DNA from: Streptomyces sp. MMBL 11-1
GTDB lineage: Bacteria; Actinomycetota; Actinomycetes; Streptomycetales; Streptomycetaceae
DNA length: 64,000 nt
Direction: 5' to 3'
Assembly (NCBI RefSeq): GCF_028622875.1
Contig: NZ_CP117709.1
Span: 1,116,001 to 1,180,000 of the forward strand
Positions 30,352 to 38,803 of the stretch are shown piece after piece. A program made the translations under genes and the position numbers. The notes beneath the pieces were generated by a model. That model did not search any database and was not told where the DNA came from. It saw only the letters and a program-made list of their open reading frames with translations. Positions within the stretch are counted from its first letter, which is position 1, and every line of letters starts with the position of its first letter.

Positions 30352-33192
30352 TCACCCGACCGAGCTGTACGCCACCACCCCCCGCAACACCGCGTCCACG
30401 GCCTTGCGCGCGTTCTTCGCCACGCCTGAGGCGCCCGCCCCCGCGTCCCGGGGGGCCGCCGCGGCCACCTGCCCCAGCACATCGATCACCTGCTTGCACC
30501 ACCGTACGAAGTCCCCCGCCGGCATCTCCGCCTCGCGCAGCACCTCGTCCAGTGTCCGGCCGGAGGCCCACATGTAGACCGCCCAGGCGAAGCCGAGATC
30601 GGGTTCGCGCTGCCCGACCCCTTCCGTCTGGTTGATCTTGAAGTCCTCCTCCAGGGCGTCCAGCCGCCCCCAGATCCGCACCATCTCGCCCATGGCGACC
30701 TTGGCGGGACCGGACGGCAGCTTCGGCGCGACGGCGTCATCTGCCTGCCGCGCCTCGTACACCAGCGCCGAGACGCACGCGGCGAGTTCGGCGGGGTTGA
30801 GCCCCTCCCAGACTCCCTCCCGCAGGCACTCGCTGGCGAGCAGGTCCAGCTCCCCGTACAGCCGGGCCAGCCGCCGCCCGTTCGCGGTGACCTCGTTGCC
30901 CCGGAGGTAGTCCAGCTCGGTGAGGAGTGCGACGATCCGGTCGAAGGTCCGGGCGATCGTGTTCGTCCGCCCCTCGATCCGCTTCTCCAGCTGCCGGGTG
31001 TCCCGCCGCAGCCGGTGGTAGCGCTCGGCCCACCGCGCGTGGTCTTCCCGCTCGTCGCACCCGTGGCACGGGTGGGCGCGCAGCTCGGTCCGCAGCCGGG
31101 CGATCTCGCGGTCGTCGGCGGCCGGCGCCCGCCCCTTGCGGTGCCGGTCGGGCACGATGTGCCCGGCCTTGGTCCGCAGCGCGGAGGCCAGATCGCGCCG
31201 GGACTGCGGCGAGCGCGGGTTGAACGACTTCGGGACCCGCATCCGGTCCAGCGCCTCCACGGGCACCGGGAAGTCCATCGAGGCCAGCCTCTTGACCTGC
31301 CGTTCGGCGGTCAGCACCAGCGGACGCGGCCCGTCGTGGTGATCGAACCCGCGGTGCCCGTTGGCCCGCCCGGCGGGCAGCCCGGGATCCAGCACCAGGG
31401 CAAGCCCCGCGAACTTCCCCGTGGGCACATGGATGACGTCCCCGGCCTTCAGCTTCTCCAGCGAGGAGGCCGCCGCCGCCCGACGCTGCGCCGCGCCCTG
31501 CTTGGCCAGCTCCGTCTCGCGGTCCTTGAGGTCGCGCCGCAGGCGCGCGTACTCCTCGAAGTCGCCGAGGTGGCAGGTCATGCCCTCCTGGTAGCCCTCC
31601 AGGCCCTCCTCGTTCCGCTGCACCTGACGCGAGATCCCCACGACGGACTTGTCCGCCTGGAACTGGGCGAACGAGGTCTCCAGCAGCTCGCGCGAGCGGT
31701 GCCGCCCGAACTGCTGCACCAGGTTGACCGCCATGTTGTACGAGGGGCGGAAGCTGGAGCGCAGCGGATACGTGCGGGTGCCCGCGAGGCCGGCCAGCGC
31801 CGTCGGGTCCATGCCGCGCTGCCACAGGACCACCGCGTGGCCCTCGACGTCGATGCCACGGCGTCCGGCCCGGCCGGTGAGCTGGGTGTACTCACCGGGG
31901 GTGATGTCGGCGTGCTGCTCGCCGTTCCACTTGACGAGCTTCTCCAGCACCACGGAACGCGCGGGCATGTTGATGCCGAGCGCCAGCGTCTCGGTGGCGA
32001 AGACGGCCTTCACCAGACCGCGGACGAACAGCTCCTCGACGACTTCCTTGAACGTCGGCAGCATGCCCGCGTGGTGTGCGGCGATGCCCCGCTCCAGGCC
32101 TTCGAGCCACTCGTAGTAGCCCAGGACGTGCAGGTCCTCGCCTGGGATGGACGCGGTCCGCTCCTCGACGATCTCGCGGACCAGCCGGCGGTTGTCCTCG
32201 TCGTTGAGCCGCAGGCCGGCGTACAGGCACTGCTGGACGGCGGCCTCGCAGCCGGCCCGGCTGAAGATGAAGGTGATCGCGGGCAGCAGGCCCTCGTTGT
32301 CCAGCCGGTCGATGACCTCGGGCCTGCCGGGCGTCCAGATCCGGCCGCGCTGACGCCTCTCGCGCTCACGGTCGGCCTCGCGCACCATCTTGCCCCGGCG
32401 GCGGTCCCGCGGGTTGTAGACGTTCTGGCTCTCCTGGCGGGCGAGCCGGACCAGGTCCGGGTTGACCTCACGCCGTCCGGCGCCGCGCCCCCCGTGGTCG
32501 GTCGCCTCCTCGAAGAGGTCGTACATCTTGCGGCCGGCCATCACGTGCTGCCAGAGCGGCACCGGGCGGTGCTCGGAGACGATCACCTCGGTGTCGCCGC
32601 GCACGGTGTCCAGCCAGTCGCCGAACTCCTCCGCGTTGGAGACGGTCGCCGACAGGGAGACCAGCGTCACCGACTCCGGGAGGTGAATGATCACTTCCTC
32701 CCACACCGCACCCCGGAAGCGGTCGGATAGGTAGTGCACCTCGTCCATCACCACATAGCCGAGGCCGGACAGCGACTGGGAGCCCGCGTACAGCATGTTC
32801 CGCAGGACCTCGGTGGTCATCACGACCACCGGCGCCTCGGAGTTGACGCTGTTGTCGCCGGTCAGCAGGCCGACCTTGTCGGCGCCGTACCGCTTGACCA
32901 GATCGGCGTACTTCTGGTTGGACAGCGCCTTGATCGGTGTGGTGTAGAAGCACTTGCGGCCCTGCTCCAGGGCCAGATGCACGGCGAACTCGCCGACGAT
33001 CGTCTTGCCCGACCCGGTGGGGGCCGCGACCAGCACCCCCTTGCCCGCCTCCAGGGCCTGGCAGGCCTCGATCTGGAACGGGTCCAGACCGAACTCGTAC
33101 ATCTCGCGGAAGGGCCCGAGGGCCGTCGCCATCTCGGCCGCTCGGTCCCGAGAGGCCTGGTATCGCTCAGCTGGTGAGAGGTCCTCTGTCAT
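30352..33192 (-). CDS. helY: Ski2/Mtr4-like DEVH-box helicase
   Basis: A 946-residue RNA/DNA helicase of the actinobacterial HelY type. Walker A is LVAAPTGSGKTIVGEFA, motif II VVMDEVHYLSDRFRG, motif III LVSLSATVSN, and motif VI GEYTQLTGRAGRRGIDVEG. The C-terminal 450 residues hold an Mtr4-like domain with a Cys pair (HPCHGCDEREDH) and helical bundle. ATG 33192 (MTEDLSPAERY) is chosen on family similarity; a GTG 33 bp upstream is also open and neither has a strong ribosome site. It follows the lipid-kinase and tat genes on the same strand, a grouping found across actinobacteria. Confidence 0.9.
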   Translation of the reverse strand: MTEDLSPAERYQASRDRAAEMATALGPFREMYEFGLDPFQIEACQALEAGKGVLVAAPTGSGKTIVGEFAVHLALEQGRKCFYTTPIKALSNQKYADLVKRYGADKVGLLTGDNSVNSEAPVVVMTTEVLRNMLYAGSQSLSGLGYVVMDEVHYLSDRFRGAVWEEVIIHLPESVTLVSLSATVSNAEEFGDWLDTVRGDTEVIVSEHRPVPLWQHVMAGRKMYDLFEEATDHGGRGAGRREVNPDLVRLARQESQNVYNPRDRRRGKMVREADRERERRQRGRIWTPGRPEVIDRLDNEGLLPAITFIFSRAGCEAAVQQCLYAGLRLNDEDNRRLVREIVEERTASIPGEDLHVLGYYEWLEGLERGIAAHHAGMLPTFKEVVEELFVRGLVKAVFATETLALGINMPARSVVLEKLVKWNGEQHADITPGEYTQLTGRAGRRGIDVEGHAVVLWQRGMDPTALAGLAGTRTYPLRSSFRPSYNMAVNLVQQFGRHRSRELLETSFAQFQADKSVVGISRQVQRNEEGLEGYQEGMTCHLGDFEEYARLRRDLKDRETELAKQGAAQRRAAAASSLEKLKAGDVIHVPTGKFAGLALVLDPGLPAGRANGHRGFDHHDGPRPLVLTAERQVKRLASMDFPVPVEALDRMRVPKSFNPRSPQSRRDLASALRTKAGHIVPDRHRKGRAPAADDREIARLRTELRAHPCHGCDEREDHARWAERYHRLRRDTRQLEKRIEGRTNTIARTFDRIVALLTELDYLRGNEVTANGRRLARLYGELDLLASECLREGVWEGLNPAELAACVSALVYEARQADDAVAPKLPSGPAKVAMGEMVRIWGRLDALEEDFKINQTEGVGQREPDLGFAWAVYMWASGRTLDEVLREAEMPAGDFVRWCKQVIDVLGQVAAAAPRDAGAGASGVAKNARKAVDAVLRGVVAYSSVG

Positions 33193-33274
33193 CTTGGCTA
33201 CGAGCCTACCCGCCACCTCTGACACTCAGCGCGATCTTTAAATGCCCTTGGCCGATCCCTCGTCCGGGCCCCGC

Positions 33275-34168
33275 TCAGCGTCCGGTGAGCACCCGCACGG
33301 CACCCGGTACGCAGGTGGCGGTGAGCGGCAGCGCGCCCAGCGGTTCACCGTCCGCGTACGCCGTGACCATGGCCGCCGCCAGTTCGATCGAGGAGACCCG
33401 GTGCACGGTGACGGCGGGGTGGCCCAGATGCGTGCCCTGGTAGACCCTCGGGAAGACCTTGAGGAGCGTGGTGCGGGTGCACCGCCCCACCACGGTGACG
33501 TCGAAAAGACCGTCGTCCATCTCCGCGTCGGCGCAGATCCGCATGCCCCCGCCGTACATGGTTCCGTTGCCGACCGCGATGAGGGTGGCCTCGATCTCGG
33601 TGGCCTCTCCCCCGTCGAGCCGGATCCGGTACGGGATCGGCCGGAAGGCGGCCAGTTCCGCGAGGATCGCGAGGTCGTACGTGAACCGGCCGCCGACGGA
33701 GCGCCTCCGGTTGACCCGGTCGTTGACCCGGGAGTCGAAGCCGGAGGCGAGGACGGAGCCGAACCAGCGGTCCCCGACCCGTCCGAGGTCGACCTCGCGG
33801 TGGCCGCCCTCCTTGAGCGCCCGCGCGGCCAGCCGTCCGGCGGCGGCCGGGTCACGTATCGGCAGCCCCAGCGCTCGGGCGAAGTCGTTGCCCGTGCCGA
33901 CGGCGACGACCCCGAGCGGGGTGGCGGACCCGGCGACCGCCTGGAGGGCCAGGGACATCAGTCCGTCCCCGCCCACGGCTATCAGCGCCCCGGTCCCGGC
34001 CGTGACGGCCTCGCGGGCCCGGCGCAGGGCGTCGTCGGCGTCCTCGCCCAGCACCGTGCGGACGGAGAATCCGGCGTCCCGCAACGCGGAAGCGGCCGGC
34101 TGCGCGGCGTGCGCGCCCCGGCCGCGTCCCGCGGTGGGATTGACGAAGAGGGTGATCTCGCTGGTCAC
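33275..34168 (-). CDS. Diacylglycerol/lipid kinase (YegS/DgkB-like)
   Basis: A 297-residue cytoplasmic lipid kinase that phosphorylates diacylglycerol or a related lipid. Family motifs are ITLFVNPTAGRGRG at the N-terminus, LIAVGGDGLMSLAL (GGDGT-like, with Leu-Met after the GDG), VVAVGTGNDFARALGLP, and GNGTMYGGGMRICADAEMDD in the second domain. GTG 34168 has a GGAAGG string too close upstream and an AAGG at better distance. It lies 19 bp after tatC. The change GGDGT to GGDGL may alter activity slightly but is not expected to abolish it. Confidence 0.87.
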   Translation of the reverse strand: MTSEITLFVNPTAGRGRGAHAAQPAASALRDAGFSVRTVLGEDADDALRRAREAVTAGTGALIAVGGDGLMSLALQAVAGSATPLGVVAVGTGNDFARALGLPIRDPAAAGRLAARALKEGGHREVDLGRVGDRWFGSVLASGFDSRVNDRVNRRRSVGGRFTYDLAILAELAAFRPIPYRIRLDGGEATEIEATLIAVGNGTMYGGGMRICADAEMDDGLFDVTVVGRCTRTTLLKVFPRVYQGTHLGHPAVTVHRVSSIELAAAMVTAYADGEPLGALPLTATCVPGAVRVLTGR

Positions 34169-34187
34169 CCTTCCGGACCTTACAAGG

Positions 34188-35153
34188 TCAGGTGATGTCG
34201 TCGTAACCGTTCAGCCGGTGGGATCCGGGGCCGTCCGCCTCGCCGGACGCCTGCCCCGGAAGCGCGGGGCGGGAGCGGGAGACGTTCTCGACGCTGCCGA
34301 CGGGCTCGGGCGTCAGATCGAGATCCGAGGCCTCGTCGTCGCTGAGCTCGGCGTCGGGGTTGTTGCGGTTGCGCCGCTTGTCGTTCAGCAGGGAGAAGCC
34401 GACGGCGACGAAGTAGAGCAGCGCGAGCGGTCCGGCGAGAAGGAGCATGGAGACCGGTTCGCCGCCGGGGGTCGCGATCGCCGCGAAGGCGGTGAGGCCC
34501 ACGATCATCCCGCGCCACCAGCCGAGCATCCGCTTGCCGGTGACGACACCGGTCATGTTCAGCGCGATGAGCAGCAGCGGCAGTTCGAAGGCGATGCCGA
34601 AGACGATCACCATGCGGACCAGCAGATCCAGATAGCTGTCGAGCTCGATCTGGTTCTGCACGTTCTCGGGGCTGAACCCGAGCATGATCTCGGCGGTCTG
34701 CGGCAGGATCGCGTACGCGAGGTAGCCGCCGGAGAGGAAGAGGGGCGCGCCCACGACGGCGAAGGCGTAGGCGTAGCGCTTCTCGCCCTGGTGCAGCCCG
34801 GGGGCCACGAAGGCCCACAGCTGGTACAGCCAGACCGGGGTGGCCAGCAGGACGCCGGACATCAGGGCGACCTTGAGGGCGTTGGTGAACGGCGCCAGCA
34901 GGGTGTTGGTCTTCAGCAGCGCGCAGGGTTTGCCGTTGACGGCGACGACCACGCCGTCCTTGCACCCGACGGATTCGAGAAGGGGGCGCAGAAGGAAGTC
35001 GTAGATCTCCTTCTGGAAGAACGCTGCCACGATCGTCACCACGACGATCGCCAGCACGGCCTTCAGCAGCCGGTTACGCAGCTCACGCAGGTGATCGAGG
35101 AGAGGCATCCGCCCCTCGTCGTCCTTCTCCTGCTTGCGGGCAGACTTGAGCAA
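34188..35153 (-). CDS. tatC: Sec-independent translocase TatC
   Basis: A 321-residue core subunit of the twin-arginine translocase. Six hydrophobic segments are present, with the conserved LLDHLRELRNRLLK at the N-terminus and FAFxx-type KRYAYAFAVVGAPLFLSGGY and VFGIAFELPLLLIALNMTGV further on. The C-terminus has a polar tail of about 70 residues beyond the last helix. The start is TTG 35153, with AGGGA 6 nt upstream; it is the only TTG start chosen in this window. tatA lies 49 bp upstream on the same strand. Confidence 0.93.
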   Translation of the reverse strand: MLKSARKQEKDDEGRMPLLDHLRELRNRLLKAVLAIVVVTIVAAFFQKEIYDFLLRPLLESVGCKDGVVVAVNGKPCALLKTNTLLAPFTNALKVALMSGVLLATPVWLYQLWAFVAPGLHQGEKRYAYAFAVVGAPLFLSGGYLAYAILPQTAEIMLGFSPENVQNQIELDSYLDLLVRMVIVFGIAFELPLLLIALNMTGVVTGKRMLGWWRGMIVGLTAFAAIATPGGEPVSMLLLAGPLALLYFVAVGFSLLNDKRRNRNNPDAELSDDEASDLDLTPEPVGSVENVSRSRPALPGQASGEADGPGSHRLNGYDDIT

Positions 35154-35202
35154 CCCACTTCCCTCGTCTCGTGCGGCGGCTGTCGGCGGAGCGCGTCAGC
35201 TG

Positions 35203-35499
35203 TCAGCTCTGGGTGGTGGGCTTGGCCTCGCCGACCGGACGGGAGCTGGTGACGTCTCCCGGCGCGGCCTGGATGGTGCGCGCGGTGGTGGACTGCGGGG
35301 GCGTCGGGTCCTCGACGGTCTCCGTCGTGGGCGCCGTGGTCGCCGCGTCGTCCTTCTTCATGGCCTTGGCCTCGCTCTTGAGGATGCGGGCCGACTTGCC
35401 GAGCGAGCGCGCCATGTCGGGAAGCTTCTTGGCGCCGAAGAGCAGCAGGATGACAGCGATGATCAGAACGATCTCGAGGGGCTTCAGATTGCCGATCAT
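35203..35499 (-). CDS. tatA: Twin-arginine translocase subunit TatA
   Basis: A 98-residue pore-forming Tat subunit. One transmembrane helix is at about residues 9-27 ([20 protein letters not shown]), followed by the FGxKKLP hinge and an amphipathic helix ([20 protein letters not shown]). The rest is a polar Thr/Pro tail. The ATG at 35499 has a GAAGGAAG ribosome site. It starts the tatA-tatC-lipid kinase-helY run; a 200-bp gap separates it from the small membrane gene upstream and probably holds the promoter. Confidence 0.93.
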   Translation of the reverse strand: MIGNLKPLEIVLIIAVILLLFGAKKLPDMARSLGKSARILKSEAKAMKKDDAATTAPTTETVEDPTPPQSTTARTIQAAPGDVTSSRPVGEAKPTTQS

Positions 35500-35712
35500 G
35501 TGCGACTTCCTTCTCACTGAGGCGGCTGGAGGGTGGGCTCGCCGTTCGACCGGGCATACGTCCGATCATTGCGCTTGGCAGCGATCGTAACCCGCAAGGG
35601 TAAACGCGAGGCAATGCCCGTGCGTACTCCCGCTTGCGACCCGCACCTCCCTGCCTGGGCCGACTCCTGCAGCGTACCCTCCGGTGCCGAAGGACATCAG
35701 GCCCCGGGGCCG

Positions 35713-35910
35713 CTATCGCAGGCCCTCGCCGGTGGCCGCGAGGCGGGTGGCCGCTCGTTCGAGGTCCTCCGACGCCCGGTTGATCCGCTCCGTGGTGACC
35801 GTCACCTGTCGGCCGAGACGCTGGGCCTCGACGAAGACCTTGACGCCGAGCACACCGAGCACGGCGATGCCCAGGAATCCCAGGGCGATGGCGAGCATGG
35901 GCCAGAACAT
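35713..35910 (-). CDS. Small single-pass membrane protein
   Basis: A 65-residue protein: a transmembrane helix at about 3-27 (PMLAIALGFLGIAVLGVLGV) and a helical tail with heptad-like spacing (EAQRLGRQVTVTTERINRAS). It resembles short conserved actinobacterial proteins between pafC and tatA; the function is unknown. The ATG at 35910 has a GGAAGAGG ribosome site. Confidence 0.75.
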   Translation of the reverse strand: MFWPMLAIALGFLGIAVLGVLGVKVFVEAQRLGRQVTVTTERINRASEDLERAATRLAATGEGLR

Positions 35911-35961
35911 TCGGCGGTGCCTCTTCCTACGGGGCTTCCAACGGGCGCTGGGGTCGGGGTG

Positions 35962-36273
35962 CTACAGGGCGGTGTGCAGGCGCAGTGTCCGTACGCCACC
36001 GCCGGTGAGCAGTTCGATGATGCGCTCCCCGGCGGGCTTGCGGACCGAGGCGCCGCACTCGGGGCAGGTGAAGGTGTAGAAGGTGGTGCGGCTGGTGGCG
36101 CCGATCGCCAGGCGCAGTGCCGCGGCGGCCAGCTCGAAGCGCCCGCGGCAGTCGGGGCAGGCGGCCCGGAAGCGTACGGCGGCGGATACGGGCACGGGGA
36201 CGGGCCCCGTGCCGGGCAGGGGCGTCGGGCGGGACCCGGTCGCCGCGGCCGGAAACAGGCGCGTCCGGTTCAT
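35962..36273 (-). CDS. Small zinc-ribbon-like protein
   Basis: A 103-residue protein with two CxxC knuckles, ACPDCRGRF and TCPECGASV, about 28 residues apart, so it probably binds one zinc. The N-terminal 30 residues are Pro/Gly-rich. It lies 22 bp after pafC on the same strand and may be co-transcribed. The function is unknown; the spacing of the knuckles resembles zinc ribbons of transcription or RNA-binding proteins. The ATG at 36273 follows GAGGAGGGGAG. Confidence 0.75.
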   Translation of the reverse strand: MNRTRLFPAAATGSRPTPLPGTGPVPVPVSAAVRFRAACPDCRGRFELAAAALRLAIGATSRTTFYTFTCPECGASVRKPAGERIIELLTGGGVRTLRLHTAL

Positions 36274-36295
36274 CGTTGTCTCCCCTCCTCGGGAC

Positions 36296-37252
36296 TCAGA
36301 CCGCGTCCTCGTAGGCGGCGAGTGCCTCGCGGGCGGCCTCGCGGGCGCTGTCGGCGAGTTGCGGCGGGGTGACGATGCGGCCGTCGCCGCCGAGGCGCAG
36401 GGCGAGCCGGCGCAGGGAGGCCGGGTCCGGGGTGCGCAGGGTGATCCGCAGGCCGCCGTCGGGGAGTTCCTCGGCGGAGTCGTGCGGGTAGTACTCGGCG
36501 ACCCAGCGGCCGCCGGTGCCGACCTCGATGACGACTTCCGGGTCCTCGGCGGCCGGCTGGACCAGCCCCGCGGACAGGTCGCGCAGCTCCAGCTCGGGCG
36601 GGGCGGCGGGGGCGTCGAGGAGGCGGATCTCGGCGACCCGGTCCAGCCGGAAGGTCCGGCGGGCCTCGGAGAGCCGGCACCAGCCCTCCATATAGGTGTG
36701 GCCGACGGCGAAGAGCCGGATCGGGTCGACCTCGCGCTCGGTGAGTTCGTCGCGGGCGGGCGAGTAGTAGCGCAGCCAGAGCCTGCGGCGCTCGGAGATG
36801 GCCCGGTCGACGTCGGCGAAGACGCCGCCCTCCGCCTCGAAGGTCACCGAGAGCCGGGAGCTGGCCGCCCCCGACTCCCCCGCGGCCGTCTCCAGCTTGG
36901 CGGTCGCGCGGACGAGGGCGAGCCGGTCGCTCTCGCGCAGGCCGGGGAGGGTGGCGACCGCGCGGGCGGCGACGAGCAGCGCGGTGGCCTCGTCCGCGGC
37001 GAGGCGGAGCGGCTCGGCGACGTCGTCCGGGTTGTGCCACCAGATCCGGTCGCCGTCGGTGTCGATGTCGAGGAGGTCGCCGCCGCGGAAGCTGGTGCCG
37101 CACATGGGCAGGACGTCGAGGTCCGAGATCAGCTCGTCCTCGGTGATCCCGAAGGCCCGCGCCACGTCCTGGACGTGGGCGCCGGGGCGCTCGCGCAGAT
37201 ACGTCACCAGGGACAGCATCCGGCGGGTCTGGTCGATCGCGTTCGTGGCCAT
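36296..37252 (-). CDS. pafC: WYL-domain transcriptional regulator PafC
   Basis: A 318-residue regulator that in mycobacteria pairs with PafB to activate DNA-damage genes independently of LexA. The N-terminal winged helix has RMLSLVTYLRERPGAHVQDV, and the WYL domain is at about 140-225 (RRLWLRYYSPARDELTEREV, HTYMEGWCRLSEARRTFRLD). A C-terminal WCX-type extension follows. The ATG at 37252 (MATNAIDQTRRML) is 19 bp after the pafB stop, so the two are co-transcribed. The WYL domain is thought to sense single-stranded DNA. Confidence 0.9.
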   Translation of the reverse strand: MATNAIDQTRRMLSLVTYLRERPGAHVQDVARAFGITEDELISDLDVLPMCGTSFRGGDLLDIDTDGDRIWWHNPDDVAEPLRLAADEATALLVAARAVATLPGLRESDRLALVRATAKLETAAGESGAASSRLSVTFEAEGGVFADVDRAISERRRLWLRYYSPARDELTEREVDPIRLFAVGHTYMEGWCRLSEARRTFRLDRVAEIRLLDAPAAPPELELRDLSAGLVQPAAEDPEVVIEVGTGGRWVAEYYPHDSAEELPDGGLRITLRTPDPASLRRLALRLGGDGRIVTPPQLADSAREAAREALAAYEDAV

Positions 37253-37271
37253 CGTTTCCCTGTCCCTGTCC

Positions 37272-38225
37272 CTAGTCCTTGGCCACGGCGCGGAGCCGGT
37301 CCACCACATCGGCCCGCAGATCGGCGGGTTCCTCCACGACGACGTCCGGGCCGAACTCGACGAGCCAGGCGTCGAGGCCGTGGCCGTACGGGATCTCCAG
37401 CTCGTCCCAGCCGTCTCCGCGTTCCCTCACGGCTATCGCCCGCGACCGGAGCGGGTAGCCGGCTCCGGCGCGCAGCCTGATCCGGGCGGTACGGGTCGCG
37501 GTCTCGCCGGCCCAGCTCTCGACGGTCTCGCGGACGGTGACCACGTCGGGCACCTCGGCGCTGAAGACCCCCGCGCGGGAGCGGACCTTGCCGGTGATGC
37601 GGGAGAGCCGGAAGACGCGTTCGGCGCCGCGCTCGCGGTCCCAGCCGGCGAGGTACCAGTGGCCGCGCCAGCATTCGAGGGTCCAGGGTTCGACCTGGCG
37701 CTGCTCGGGGCGGGCGGAGTTGGCCTTGCGGTAGTCGAAGGTGACGGGGCGGCGGTCGCGGCAGGCCAGCATCAGGGGCTCGAAGGCGGCCTCGTGGACG
37801 GGGATGCGGGGTTCCAGGGCGCTGTGGACCTCGTAGGCGTCCTCGGCCTCCGGCATCCCGGCGGCCCGCAGCTTCTGGAGGGCGCCGCTGGCGGCTCCGG
37901 CGAGGCGGGCCTGCTGCCAGACCTTGGCGGCGAGACCGAGGGCCGCGGCCTCCTCGGCGTCCAGGGTGATGGGGGGCAGCCGGTTGCTGTCGCGGCGGGC
38001 CAGGTATCCGGTGTCCCCGTCGAGGTTCTCTACGGTCTCGATGACGAGGCCGAGCTCGCGCAGATCGTCCTTGTCGCGCTCGAACATCCGGTTGAAGGAG
38101 TCGTCGGAGCCCGCTTCGAGGTAGGCCTCGATGGATCCGCGGAGCTCGCGCTTGCTGAGGGGGCGCCGGGTCCCCAGCAGGCACAGCGCCAGGTTCATCA
38201 ACCGCTCGGCCTTGGCAATCGCCAT
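37272..38225 (-). CDS. pafB: WYL-domain transcriptional regulator PafB
   Basis: A 317-residue partner of PafC with the same build: winged helix MAIAKAERLMNLALCLLGTR with RPLSKRELRGSIEAY, then the WYL domain (DRRPVTFDYRKANSARPEQR, GHWYLAGWDRERGAERVFRL). The ATG at 38225 has a GAAAGGG ribosome site. The order pafA ... pafB-pafC-tatA-tatC-helY is conserved in actinobacteria, but here two FKBP genes lie between pafA and pafB. A terminator hairpin of the FKBP gene lies upstream, so pafBC has its own promoter in the 160-bp gap. Confidence 0.9.
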   Translation of the reverse strand: MAIAKAERLMNLALCLLGTRRPLSKRELRGSIEAYLEAGSDDSFNRMFERDKDDLRELGLVIETVENLDGDTGYLARRDSNRLPPITLDAEEAAALGLAAKVWQQARLAGAASGALQKLRAAGMPEAEDAYEVHSALEPRIPVHEAAFEPLMLACRDRRPVTFDYRKANSARPEQRQVEPWTLECWRGHWYLAGWDRERGAERVFRLSRITGKVRSRAGVFSAEVPDVVTVRETVESWAGETATRTARIRLRAGAGYPLRSRAIAVRERGDGWDELEIPYGHGLDAWLVEFGPDVVVEEPADLRADVVDRLRAVAKD

Positions 38226-38336
38226 CGACGCCCTTTCTCTTGTTGCTCTACGACCGCCGACCGTACCGCCCCGGGGTGTGGGGACCAAAAGGCGGGCCGC
38301 TGACCGAAGAGCGGTGGCGGGCCGGCCGGGCAGCGG

Positions 38337-38368
38337 TGAGGGCCCCCGCCGGGCGGCGGGGGCCCTCA
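38337..38368 (-). terminator. Terminator after the FKBP genes
   Basis: A perfect 14-bp stem (TGAGGGCCCCCGCC with its complement) on a 4-nt loop, 19 bp past the stop of the small FKBP gene. Confidence 0.88.
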
Positions 38369-38387
38369 CGCTCACAACCGGAACGGA

Positions 38388-38759
38388 TCAGACCGCGACG
38401 AGGTCGCAGACGAAGATCAGCGTCTCGCCCGGGGCGATCTTGCCACCGGCGCCGCGATCGCCGTAGGCGAGGTGCGCGGGGATGATCAGCTGGCGACGGC
38501 CGCCGACCTTCATGCCCTGCACGCCCCGGTCCCAGCCGGGGATGACCTGGCCGGCACCGAGCTGGAACTGCAGCGGGGTGCCGCGGTTCCAGGAGGCGTC
38601 GAACTCCTCGCCGGTGGAGAAGGACACGCCCACGTAGTGGACGGAGACGGTCTGGCCCGCCTGGGCCACCGCGCCGTCGCCCTCCCAGATGTCCTTGATC
38701 TGCAGGTCGGCCGGCGGCTCGCCACCCGGGAAGTCGACCTCGGGCTTGTCGATGCTCAC
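38388..38759 (-). CDS. FKBP-type peptidyl-prolyl isomerase, cytoplasmic
   Basis: A 123-residue single-domain FKBP that speeds proline isomerisation in folding proteins. Active-site residues are in VSVHYVGVSFSTGEEFDASW, LQFQLGAGQVIPGWDRGVQG and IIPAHLAYGDRGAGGKIAPG with LIFVCDLV at the end. GTG 38759 (VSIDKPEVDFPGGEPP) follows GAGGAG. It has no signal peptide, unlike the neighbouring two-domain lipoprotein, which starts the same transcript 44 bp upstream. Confidence 0.92.
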   Translation of the reverse strand: MSIDKPEVDFPGGEPPADLQIKDIWEGDGAVAQAGQTVSVHYVGVSFSTGEEFDASWNRGTPLQFQLGAGQVIPGWDRGVQGMKVGGRRQLIIPAHLAYGDRGAGGKIAPGETLIFVCDLVAV

Positions 38760-38803
38760 GGAAACTGCTCCTCTAAATGATGAACTGGACAACCGGGACA
38801 GTC